The position numbers and the translations under genes were made by a program. A model generated the notes under the pieces. It worked only from the letters and a program-made list of their open reading frames with translations. It had not been told where the DNA came from and did not search any database. 64,000 nt of DNA, taken from the NCBI GenBank assembly GCA_029204225.1, contig MU831883.1:1-64000 (forward strand), written 5' to 3'. Below are positions 1 to 9,286 of the stretch, piece by piece (position 1 is the first letter of the stretch; each line of letters begins with the position of its first letter). The stretch comes from Diphasiastrum complanatum. Lineage: Eukaryota; Streptophyta; Lycopodiopsida; Lycopodiales; Lycopodiaceae.

Positions 1-968
1 CATTAATGCCTGGTGCAGATGTCTTTCCTTCAAATAGCTTCGACTGGCAAAACGTGAAGTCCTTCACTGGAAAATTCTCTGCCATACATGCCAAATATGG
101 AGAACTAATATATGGTGGGTTGGCATCCTCTGCCCTGATCAAAATGGGCATTTTCTTTTATGATCACATGTACGAAGTTCCAAAAAAAAACTTTGGCCAA
201 GGCAAATTAGCACCAACTTCTGAGCCTGCGATCAATTCTCACGAGTGGCCATATGTTGACCAACTGACTATTGAATTAACGAAGAGGCAACTTCTCAAAG
301 AGATTATTGGTAATATGAAGCCAACATTCGGATCCAAACGAGTCTACACTAGCATCTCTGTGCCGATCACCGTATTTGTTGCCATATTTAAGGCGGTCCC
401 CTTTAGGAAAAACAAACACGATGTGGGCATGGAAAGCAACAGAATCATCACAGTTGGACAACATATTTGTCGCATGGTCTTCAAAGGAAATGGAGCATGA
501 AGGAGATTTAATAAGGTGTAAGCTCTCTTGTGAAACAATGACTATAAGGTATCATATTTCACGTCAAACATGCTCCTTAAGTTTCATTTATAGGCGATAT
601 AAGTTTGGTCATGGCCGATGGGACCCTCTGGACGCGGAGACGAATCAGCAAGAAGTGGAGATATCCATACATTTGCCCCATGATGAAATATGAGAAATTC
701 ATATAAATAAGGAGTGCAGCCTAGAAGATCTTCGGCATATGCTTGGATTGACTTTTGTTGATATGCCAGTAGATTTTGTCTTCACTCGTAATGGACAAAA
801 TGTGAGTCCCTAATTTCCATCAGATTCCTGAATTTTAAATAGTAATGTTGAATAAATATAGGATTATTAACTTTGTGTCTGGTTTTGCAGATACGGAGAC
901 GAGCCGAAAAAGATCATGAATGTGTTTCATTTTTACAAACAGGAACATTAGGAGTCCAATGGGAATAA
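1..968 (+). pseudogene. Gene C: uncharacterised protein, 5' end outside the window, broken
   Basis: Open from before base 6 in one frame (LASSALIKMGIFFYDHMYEVP, then ITVGQHICRMVFKG). A frameshift near 480-500 moves it into a second frame (CETMTIRYHISRQT, then YRRYKFGHGRWDPLDAE). An in-frame TGA at 691-693 interrupts HLPHDEI and EIHINKECSLEDLRHMLGL. A donor GTGAGT at 802 and acceptor TTTGCAG at 890 join FTRNGQN to IRRRAEKDHECVSF, ending at TAA 966-968. I do not recognise the family. Its position, head-on to genes A and B, suggests one mobile element. Confidence 0.5.
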
Positions 969-1130
969 AGGATTTAATCTAATGGAAAATAGAAAACACA
1001 ATTAGTTGGTTGTGTTTTGACTCTATTCTAATATATTTGGTTATGTTTTGACATTACTTTTGCGTTGTTACATTTTATATGCCTGTTACTACATTTGTGG
1101 ATGTCCAAGGATTTTTACTCATGAGCCTAG

Positions 1131-1382
1131 ACAAGAACATACTATATTTGGAAAAGAGGCCGAAGGATCCCTTTTGTGAGGCTTGTAAAAGAAATAGTCG
1201 ATGAATTTTCCTTGGGGAACAGAGTTACGGCAGATGCGGTGTCCGCAATACAAGAGTCTGCAGAAATGTACCTAACGCAGCTTTTTGAGGACTCATTTTT
1301 GTGTGCAGTGCACGGGAAGAGAGTCACAATACTCCCGAAGGATCTCCACCTAGCTAGAAGGCTAAGGAGAGAGCGGAATTAA
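1131..1382 (+). CDS. Histone H3-like exon (histone fold, no N-terminal tail)
   Basis: An 84-codon reading frame ending in TAA aligns to the C-terminal two thirds of histone H3. It starts RRIPFVRLVKEIVDEF, continues AIQESAEMYL and LFEDSFLCAVHGKRVTI, and ends LPKDLHLARRLRRERN. These match H3 alpha1, alpha2 and alpha3 helices with no gaps. Loop 1 has the length of canonical H3, not the longer loop of plant CENH3. The H3 tail and alphaN are absent. The frame is closed upstream by TAG at 1128, whose AG could be a splice acceptor, so this may be the last exon of a gene or a captured fragment. Divergence from canonical H3 is large (roughly 60% identity by eye). Confidence 0.7.
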   Translation, partial: TRTYYIWKRGRRIPFVRLVKEIVDEFSLGNRVTADAVSAIQESAEMYLTQLFEDSFLCAVHGKRVTILPKDLHLARRLRRERN

Positions 1383-1615
1383 AAATATCATGTACATGAT
1401 TTTATTTATCATATACTGAAGATTTGGTGTCAAGTATCTTGCAGAATTTCAGGTTGTGTGAATGCAAATTGTTGTGATTGAGTTTGATATCTGATTTCAG
1501 TACTGTTTATGTGAATGCAGTCATTTGAAAATTTTAGTCTCATCTATGTGAATGCAGTGATTTAAAATTTTTCAGTACTATTGGAATGGTAGTTTCCATG
1601 TCGTGGCATGGAAAT

Positions 1616-1732
1616 CACGCCAGGGCTCTAGGTCAAACGGGCTCTGGTCGAGCCCTGGCGTGAAAATCACGCCAAGGCGCGACCAGGGGACATTTGACAT
1701 GGTCAAACGGGCGCTGGTCGCGCCCTGGCGTG
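1616..1732. repeat. Two tandem hairpins between convergent genes
   Basis: Hairpin 1 pairs 1616-1628 with 1650-1662 (CACGCCAGGGCTC and its exact complement). Hairpin 2 pairs 1668-1685 with 1715-1732 over 18 bases with one mismatch. The loops share GGTCAAACGGGC. The units are GC-rich inside AT-rich DNA and sit between the 3' ends of the H3-like exon and gene B. Confidence 0.75.
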
Positions 1733-1872
1733 AAAATCACGTCACGTAAAAAAAGGAGGAGAAATCTTTATCAGAAAAAAAAATTAAATTCTAAATTCAA
1801 TAAATTAGCATATCATATAATAACAACAGAGAATTAGGAGAGTCCACAAGAAAAAAAGGACAAAATCTTTAT

Positions 1873-3344
1873 TCACATTTGATCCATTTCCTTCAGAGAG
1901 GACTTCAGCTTCTTTGATCGCTTCTCTGATGACAGTACTGGTTTTAACATTTCTAATGCTAATTTAGGAGCATCTCCCTCATCCTCATAAGGGCCAATTA
2001 AACCCGAGAGAATGAGCCGGGTCTCAAATCCAGAGCAAAAATCATTCAAAACGGCTTTTCGGAGGACACAGTAAGCCTTTGGCGCTGACGGTGACATGTC
2101 CAGCTCACCAATGTGCTTGGAGAGTGCTTTGCATTTAAGAAGCTATGTCTGTCCATCTGGGCTGTACTTGTTGCTGAAGCAGAAAATAAAGTTGTTGGGC
2201 AAGTTCCCAATGTAGTGGGCCATAGACTTGTCCAGAGTTCCTGCTTCAACTTTCTCCCGAGAGCCACCCCTTCGCATTGCAAATGCATCAAGCTCCACTG
2301 CATCCTGCATATGGTTCAAATTATTGCAAAATGAGTATAATGAAGACAAACAAACATAACAAACACATGCAAGTTGAATTGTTGGGTCAGACTTGCCTCG
2401 GTGCCTTCATCAATGTCTTCGGTTTGCGCAAGGTTAATTCCTTTGCCTTTGTACTTCACGTCAGCAGTTTTTCCTTCGAGTACCTCGAATGGCCTCGTTT
2501 GAACTGGTGGTGGTTGAAGCGTTTTCAATTGGCAAAGCACCCTTGTCAGTGCTTGCTCGGTGGTGTCCGTGTCATGCCCGATCAGCTTCTCATACGTGTC
2601 GTCGGGCTGGGTGTGGTCGAAAGTGGAACTGCCATTCTGCAAATTTACCAATGCTGCCAGCATCTCATCTTCTCGCAAGCCGAGAATATGTTGCAAGTCA
2701 TGCATGAACACATACTCCTGTCCATCAATGATGATTGGAACAAGGCCATGGATTCGAAGCACGACATCATCGGACTCATCTGTATCTTCTGGCTCCGCTA
2801 ATGTGGATGCACCTGTTGCCTCTTGCGCAGCCAAGATTGCTTCGTGCTCCGCAGATAAATCTTCCTCTTCACCCGGGTCGTTCATCTCGTTCACTTGCTC
2901 ATTAGGATTGTGTTTGTTGCTGGCCACAGTCGCTGGAAACTCATTAAGCAAAAAAATAACAGTAATCTCACCTGATAGAAACTTCTTCCCTACACTTTCA
3001 AGATCAAAAGTTTTCAGCTGATCCTTCGTCAGCTCCAAGTAATGATCGTTACCCAAGTGACTAATAAATCTGTTGAGACGAGCGATAAAGGGTCTATCTC
3101 CTTTCCATATATAACTAAGCAAGTTATATGGAATCCACATGATAGTTGAGCCAGGAATTTGTATGGCATAAGGCTTTAAAGTTTCATCTATATACTCACT
3201 CACGTACGTGAATGCATCCGCATTAGCCCGTAGAGTGGCAAGCGTGTCTATTCTACCGGTAAACATACAATAAATATGATCTAACTGATCTAAAAACTCT
3301 ATGGGGGCTAGCAGATTGGCCAACTCTATTTTAGGGGACGACAT
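1873..3344 (-). pseudogene. Gene B: uncharacterised acidic protein, two exons, one in-frame TAG
   Basis: ATG 3344 (MSSPKIELANLLAPIEF). Exon 1 is 3344-2397, 316 codons. The intron is 2305-2396 with an AG|GCAAGT donor (GC-AG) and an ATGCAG acceptor. Exon 2 is 2304-1873, ending SLKEMDQM. The first 150 residues look globular (MWIPYNLLSYIWKGDRPFI). Residues about 170-230 are acidic and low in complexity (PGEEEDLSAEHEAIL, EPEDTDESDD). A further domain, IIIDGQEYVFMHDLQHILG, follows. Exon 2 carries a single TAG (2143-2145) at a place where Gln would fit. I do not recognise the family. It follows gene A on the same strand with a 250-bp spacer that holds its own TATA box. Confidence 0.6.
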
Positions 3345-3469
3345 TGTTATGCAACTAAGAACACTAATTGACCAGCAAACTAGTAGTCTAATTGAACAAG
3401 ACAAGCTAAATTACGAGGAAACAAATTTCAACAAAGCAAGAAGTGACAACAAAATGAAAACCCCCACTC

Positions 3470-3477
3470 TTATATAG
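3470..3477 (-). promoter_or_regulatory. TATA box for gene B
   Basis: Minus-strand CTATATAAG about 125 bp upstream of ATG 3344, in the spacer between genes A and B. It implies that gene B is transcribed separately rather than being a downstream exon of gene A. Confidence 0.5.
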
Positions 3478-4717
3478 AGGGACGTGTATCCAAAAATAGA
3501 TATTATTATAAAACCAAATAAAATAATCTCTATATATAGCAACAATCCAATTCGACAATAATATTTATCACAAAGGAATATTCGAATTACAATTCAGCAT
3601 AAATTGTTTCTATTCCATCTCATCAGTTTCCGTAGTTTCTCTAGCGCTGTTTTCCAAAACATTGGATGTTGGTGTCCTTGGCATCCATCTCTTTCCAACT
3701 CGGATCTAGACATCCTCCATTCTTGATGCCTTGTTCTAGCATTAGAGGACTGCCATGCTGTCTTTCTGACTGAATTTGAATTGGAGATCATTGAACACAA
3801 CTCTTCAGTTCTTGTGTTTTGAAAGTGTCCTCGGCCCAAAACTCCTCTGTAAAACCATTGGAATATCTCAACCAATGCATTGCTAAGACCCTTTCCTCTG
3901 CCATGCCGTGAATTTTTGAAATACGCAGCCTTTGCCCTATAATGACTCTTTTCCATGCCTTGCGTATTTCAAATAGCTAATGATCCATAGATTTTCATAA
4001 ACCAAGGTCCACGAGCATAGAAGATGTGCTGTTCATAGAAAATTTGTATTAGTTTGAATCTTTACAAATACATAAATATGAAAGTAAAAAATATGAGACA
4101 CACATACCATATAGTGAGTTATGTGTGTTTCTCCCCATGCATCGATCATCAATTCAGTAAATGTTTTGACTTCTCTTGCGTATCTATCCAAATCTTCATC
4201 TCTCACAATCTTTTTGTTGATAGTTTGTGACAAGGCATCAAATGCTTGCCAAACCTTAGCACGTGTACTTGCCATGCGAGGATCTGAGCCAATATTTGTT
4301 GTGCATTGACATATTTTCCTCTAGTACTCCCATTCAACACTGCTTTCACGTGCAGTATGATTTGACAATAGGTGTCTCGCTTTCGCACCACCCATTGAAA
4401 TTTTTGCTGGAACATCTTGCATTTTTCCACTCATCTCAACGTCTTTCGTAAGACTCACGTGGCCCCCGTGCAATCCCATATCGGATAAAATTATCTCTAG
4501 ATTTCTAATGCTAACATCTGCTCTTGATTTGGGCTGCATGTTCCATGTGTAACAACATGCAAAAATAATAATTTGTCCAGTATTCGTAATTCACCATGCA
4601 TTGTGCAAAAATGGACTCTTTCGAGAGGAATGTTCAACACAGGACTCCAAGCTTTGTCTAGATTGTGCCTATTTGGTGGAAGACGTTGGTTGCAATTCAA
4701 AATACTTTTGTTCCGCC

Positions 4718-5062
4718 TGTGAAGAATGGCCAAAAATTGGCAAATCTAGCTTGATCAAAAACCATATAGAATAGTGTAAATTGTGTACACAAGTGGGTCC
4801 CACACATGTGAGGCCATGATGCTACATGGTAAACCCATCCTAATGTAGGTTAGGTCAAGTCAAGAGAGTTGGTCATGTCTATTTGGTAGTCATCCCTACT
4901 TTATAGGACCTACACCTAAGTTTAAGGTGAAAATTTGACCAACTAGCTACCTACCAAGCATAACTCTAGGAAATAGACTAGGGTTTCATTTTAGGTCAAG
5001 GAGAGTGAGTTAACTTCCTTATTACATGCTGGAAATCCACCTAACTTCAAGAAGGAAGTTGA
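4718..5062 (+). repeat. 5' LTR, first half in direct orientation
   Basis: Matches 8585-8929 of the 3' LTR with a handful of substitutions and stops matching abruptly after AAGTTGA at 5062. Confidence 0.88.
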
Positions 5063-5995
5063 GGTCTCTCTCTTGTAGTTTTTCACTCAAATTAGATTTC
5101 TAATCCAACAAATGGACTTATAATCTCAGTTCTAGCACTCCCTCACAAAGTTGGAATGAAGATAAGATGATGTGAAATCTACTTACAATCAAATCTTGCC
5201 AATTTTGGCTATTTTTGGACAAAAAAATGACTTAATCTCTTTCTTCCTTCTTGGTGTACTTTCAAGACCTGTTTTTAACCTTAATAGGACTTGAACTCAG
5301 CCTAGATTAATTAGATTCCATGAAACAAATTCAAATCTAATCAATGGCAGATGATCTTGGTAGATTATCCTAGGATCTCCACCAAAAATTACACCAACAG
5401 CTCACAGATTGAATTTTTTTGGATCAAATGAATACCATGCATTAAATGCAGGTTCAGAGGTGCCCACACATGTGGACAGTACGGATTTGGACCCCTACCA
5501 AGTTTGGGATCAAATCTCCTCACCAAAATCAAGATTCTAGCTTGCCCTCTCAATACTAGTTTTTAGCACCAAAACTTGCTAAAAATGGATATGCATTAGA
5601 TCAATGGCTTATGCTCTTGTACTTGGCTCTGATACCATGTGAAAAGTACAGTACTAAGGACCATAAATGGATCTTTGAATGATCCACAAGGTGATTGTAT
5701 GCTTGTTAAACAATCTATCAGAAACTAGTCATCAGAAAACAAGATCTAGTTTAGCAGCTTGATAGGAAACAAGTAGAGACAATCAAAGCATTGATCAAAT
5801 AGTCTAATCCAACTCCACACGTGTGGAAATAAGGCTGTAGTACAGCCTGTAGACAGTGTTTACAAAGTGCCAAAGCTGGGTTTCATTGAAAAAATAGAGT
5901 AATCACCATACAATGAGAGGAAACTCGAGTTTCTCCTTGAGGCTCCAAAAAGTTTCTATCTTCTCACTATGTAGAGAGGGAATACATAGCAAATT
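5063..5995 (-). repeat. Inverted segment: second half of 5' LTR, primer site and leader
   Basis: The reverse complement of 5638-5995 matches 8930-9286, the second half of the 3' LTR. Directly inside it, 5625-5637 reads as the minus-strand primer site TGGTATCAGAGCC, followed by leader down to 5063. Re-inverting 5063-5995 restores a continuous LTR, primer site and leader ahead of gag. About 130 bp at 5069-5200 is also an inverted copy of 6035-6170, so the leader is duplicated at the junction. Confidence 0.85.
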
Positions 5996-6223
5996 AGTGA
6001 GTTTCTAGAGACAATCAAATCCATTTCTTGGCAAGATTTGTTTGAAAGTAGTTTTTATTTCATCTTATCTTCATTCCAGCTTTGTGAGGGAGTGATAGAA
6101 CTGTGATTATAAGTCCATTTGTTGGATTAGAAATCAAATTTGAGTGAAACACTGCAAGTGTGAGACCTTTGTGAGTTTCAAGTCAATCAAATCTATTTCT
6201 TGTTTGTAGAAGTCACTAGTAAG

Positions 6224-8377
6224 ATGGGATCTGCTGGAGCATACCTTCTAGAAGCTAGTAAGAGGTTGAATTCTACAAATTATGCTATTTGGAAGGTTAG
6301 AATGGAGTCACTCTTAGTGCTCCAAGACCTTTATGAATTCTTGATTGAAGATGAAGATGAACCTCTAGGTGCACAGGAGTTAGCTAGATACAAGAAGAGA
6401 TCTAGGCTTGCACTTCATTGTGTGAAGATGAATGTGAGCAATGATTTGTTGAGACAAGTATCAGCTTGTACTAATGCTAAAGAGGCTTGGGAGTCTTTAA
6501 AATCAATCTATGAGTCTAGCAACACTTCTAGAGTTCTTATGCTTAGAAATCAAATTTTGCAAAGCATGAGGAGAAGTGAGGAGAGTGCACAGGATTATGT
6601 ACTCAGAATCAAGTCTCTAAATAGGGAGTTGGCTTCCATTGAAGAGAAGATTCATGATGAAGAGCTTGTACAAATTGTCCTTAATGGTCTAGGAGATGAC
6701 TTTGCAAATTTGGTCCAAAGTTTTGCCATCCAAGACACTTTGCCAACTATAGAAAAACTTCACAGTGTATTAGTGGCTGAAGAGTGTAGGATACTCCATG
6801 CAAAATCTAGGATGAGTTCCTTGTCATTGCAAGATGGTGATGAGAAAGCCAATTTCTCATTCAAGGGCAAAAAGAAGACCAATGGAAAGAAGAAGCATCC
6901 AAAGGAGGCCAAAGAAGAGGATGATGCATCAAGCTCAAAGGACAAGTCAAAGCAAAAATGCTTCTTTTGTGGAAGGAAGGGGCATTATGCATCTGAATGC
7001 TACAAGAGGCTAAGAGCACAAGTGGAGGAGGACAAACAAGGAAACCTTGCAAAGGAGGAGGAGGATGAAGTAGATGTATTCTTGATGGCATCTACATCCT
7101 CACCAACAAGCAATAGCAATTCAAGAGACAATTGGTGGACCGACAGTGGGGCTAGCTCTCACATGTCTTGTGAAAAGGACTTTTTCTCAACCTTACACTC
7201 TTTCAATGCTACTAAAAATTTTGTCTTTACTGCTAATGATGAAGAGTGTAGGGTAGATGATGTTGGCACCATCTCTTTGTGTCTAGAATCCTCAAAATGC
7301 ATGGATCTAGAAAATGTCCTTTATGTACCATCAATCACCAAGAATATGCTTAGTGTTGGTTTACTCTTAGAAAGTGGTTTGGATGTCCACTTTAAGCATG
7401 GTGTTTGTTTCATCTTGAAGAATGATGTTTGCATTGCAAAGGGATTTAAGCATGGAAGATTGTTTAAGTTGGAAGCTAGTGTTGCTTTTGAAAGAATGAG
7501 CTTGGCAAATGAGGAGATCACTCAAAAGGAGATCTTGGCAAAGTGTGATCTTGCTTGCATTGAGGAGGAGCATCAAAAGGAGGAAGATATTGAGGATCAG
7601 CCTCAAAGCATGAGAGTTCCAAGGGAGTCCTCAATGACAATGGCCGAGTCATCAAATTGCATGCAAATTGTCCATTCAAGTGTGCATCTTGCAAGGGTGG
7701 TGAGCATTGGAGAGTCTACTATCTTTGAATACTTTTTGGAAAGTATTAGTAGACATGAGGTGACTTGTTTCTTACCTTTAAGATCCATGGTGTTTATTAC
7801 TTTGTATGACAAGACAGTGAAATGGGATGCTTTGAAATCTACATTCGTTGTTGATAAAGCAATTTCATTGGATAACTATTTTTGTAATAGTTTGAATAGA
7901 GTCACAAAAGATGAAACATCATTTGCTTTGAAAATCTTTGTGTCCACATGCTTTGTGCATGATCATTCCAATTTAAGGACCAAAGATTATCCTATTTCAA
8001 TGATAGGAATAATGGTAGTGTTTTGCTCTTCAAGTAGAGATTGTAGAATCTACTTGTTTTCAACCAAAGAATTTGTCAATGGTGGAAATGTGATCTTTCA
8101 AGAGTGGAAGATTTGTAAACTTGAAGAAGCACCTTTGGATCAACACATTATTCCATTCATTGATGTTTTGGAGTCAAGTCAAGTGGAGGATCAAGCTCAA
8201 GACCCGAGGACTCCAAGAAGAATCTTGAGTATCAAGATGGAGCCATCTAGGCTCAGTCATATGGATCAAGCAAGACAAGTTGTCTTTGGCAACATTATTT
8301 ATGCACTTAATATTTTCATTGATGTATCTTCAAGTGCACAAAATGCCTTGGAATCCATGGCTTGGCATGATGTTTAG
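6224..8377 (+). CDS. Gag-protease polyprotein, no reverse transcriptase
   Basis: 717 aa from ATG 6224 (MGSAGAYLLEASKRLN). The in-frame start upstream is not ATG. Residues 15-200 are Copia gag (LNSTNYAIWKVRMESLL, then ESAQDYVLRIKSLNREL). A Lys/Glu-rich stretch precedes a CCHC zinc knuckle, CFFCGRKGHYASEC. The protease site is WWTDSGASSHMS, followed by LYVPSITKNMLSVGLLLESG. Then comes about 270 aa with no integrase catalytic core, only a trace of the integrase C-terminal region (YLFSTKEFVNGGNVIF). Reverse transcriptase and RNase H are absent. The frame is nevertheless fully open. It would need pol supplied in trans. Confidence 0.85.
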   Translation: MGSAGAYLLEASKRLNSTNYAIWKVRMESLLVLQDLYEFLIEDEDEPLGAQELARYKKRSRLALHCVKMNVSNDLLRQVSACTNAKEAWESLKSIYESSNTSRVLMLRNQILQSMRRSEESAQDYVLRIKSLNRELASIEEKIHDEELVQIVLNGLGDDFANLVQSFAIQDTLPTIEKLHSVLVAEECRILHAKSRMSSLSLQDGDEKANFSFKGKKKTNGKKKHPKEAKEEDDASSSKDKSKQKCFFCGRKGHYASECYKRLRAQVEEDKQGNLAKEEEDEVDVFLMASTSSPTSNSNSRDNWWTDSGASSHMSCEKDFFSTLHSFNATKNFVFTANDEECRVDDVGTISLCLESSKCMDLENVLYVPSITKNMLSVGLLLESGLDVHFKHGVCFILKNDVCIAKGFKHGRLFKLEASVAFERMSLANEEITQKEILAKCDLACIEEEHQKEEDIEDQPQSMRVPRESSMTMAESSNCMQIVHSSVHLARVVSIGESTIFEYFLESISRHEVTCFLPLRSMVFITLYDKTVKWDALKSTFVVDKAISLDNYFCNSLNRVTKDETSFALKIFVSTCFVHDHSNLRTKDYPISMIGIMVVFCSSSRDCRIYLFSTKEFVNGGNVIFQEWKICKLEEAPLDQHIIPFIDVLESSQVEDQAQDPRTPRRILSIKMEPSRLSHMDQARQVVFGNIIYALNIFIDVSSSAQNALESMAWHDV

Positions 8378-8584
8378 TTTTGAAGTGTGCTACATGTATA
8401 TAGACACATTTATGGAACATCTTGTAAGGGATCCTCTAAGAGGTGGTGACAGATCCTTCATGGACATCATTCTCTATTGGAGTCTCAAAAGTTCCTTCTT
8501 TGTAGCTGGATTTTTTAGACACTTCTAAAAGCTTTCATTGATCTATCAAGAGAGTTGTAAATAGATCAAGCTAAATTTGAGGAG

Positions 8585-9286
8585 TGTGAAGAATTGCCAA
8601 AAATTGGCAAATCTAGCTTGATCAAAAACCATATAGAATAGTGTAAATTGTGTACACAAGTGGGTCCCACACATGTGAGGCCATGATGCTACATGGGAAA
8701 CCCATCCTAATGTAGGTTAGGTCAAGTCAAGAGAGTTGGTCATGTCTATTTGGTGGTCATCCCTACTCTATAGGACCTACACCTAAGTTTAAGGTGAAAA
8801 TTTGACCAACTAGCTACCTACCAAGCATAACTCTAGGAAATAGACTAGGGTTTCATTTTAGGTCAAGGAGAGTGAGTTAACTTCCTTATTACATGCTGGA
8901 AATCCACCTAACTTCAAGAAGAAAGTCGAATTTGCTATGTATTCCCTCTCTCCATAGTGAGAAGATAGAAACTTTTTGGAGCCTCAAGGAGAAACTCGAG
9001 TTTCCTCTCATTGTATGGTGATTACTCTATTTTTCCAATGAAACCCAGCTTTGGCACTTTGTAAACACTGTCTACAGGCCGTACTACAGCCTTATTTCCA
9101 CACGTGTGGAGTTGGATTAGACTATTTGATCAATGCTTTGATTGTCTCTACTTGTTTCCTATCAAGCTGCTAAACTAGATCTTGTTTTCTGATGACTAGT
9201 TTCTGATAGATTGTTTAACAAGCATACAATCACCTTGTGGATCATTCAAAGATCCATTTATGGTCCTTAGTACTGTACTTTCCACA
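8585..9286 (+). repeat. 3' LTR of the 4.7-9.3 kb Copia element
   Basis: 702 bp bounded by TGTG and CACA, preceded by a purine-rich stretch (AAATTTGAGGAG) that can serve as the plus-strand primer. Followed by the CCGCC target duplication. Confidence 0.9.

Larger units (their letters stand above)
4718..9286 (+). mobile_element. Complete non-autonomous Copia-type LTR element inside gene A
   Basis: The 3' LTR is 8585-9286 (702 bp, TGTGAAG...TTCCACA). The 5' LTR starts at 4718 with the same TGTGAAG. Direct CCGCC target duplications lie at 4713-4717 and 9287-9291. Removing the element and one CCGCC rejoins gene A in frame, so insertion came after gene A was coding-like. The internal ORF carries gag and protease features only. 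The 5' half holds a large inversion (separate entry). LTR copies differ at few positions by eye, so the insertion is fairly young. Confidence 0.92.

Noticed and set aside
1131-1382. Calling the H3-like exon CENH3
   Set aside because: Loop 1 is not extended and the C-terminal end resembles canonical H3 more than plant CENH3; only the fold is certain.
2046-2334. Several short frames over gene B exon 2
   Set aside because: They are shadows; the spliced frame with one TAG is continuous with exon 1.
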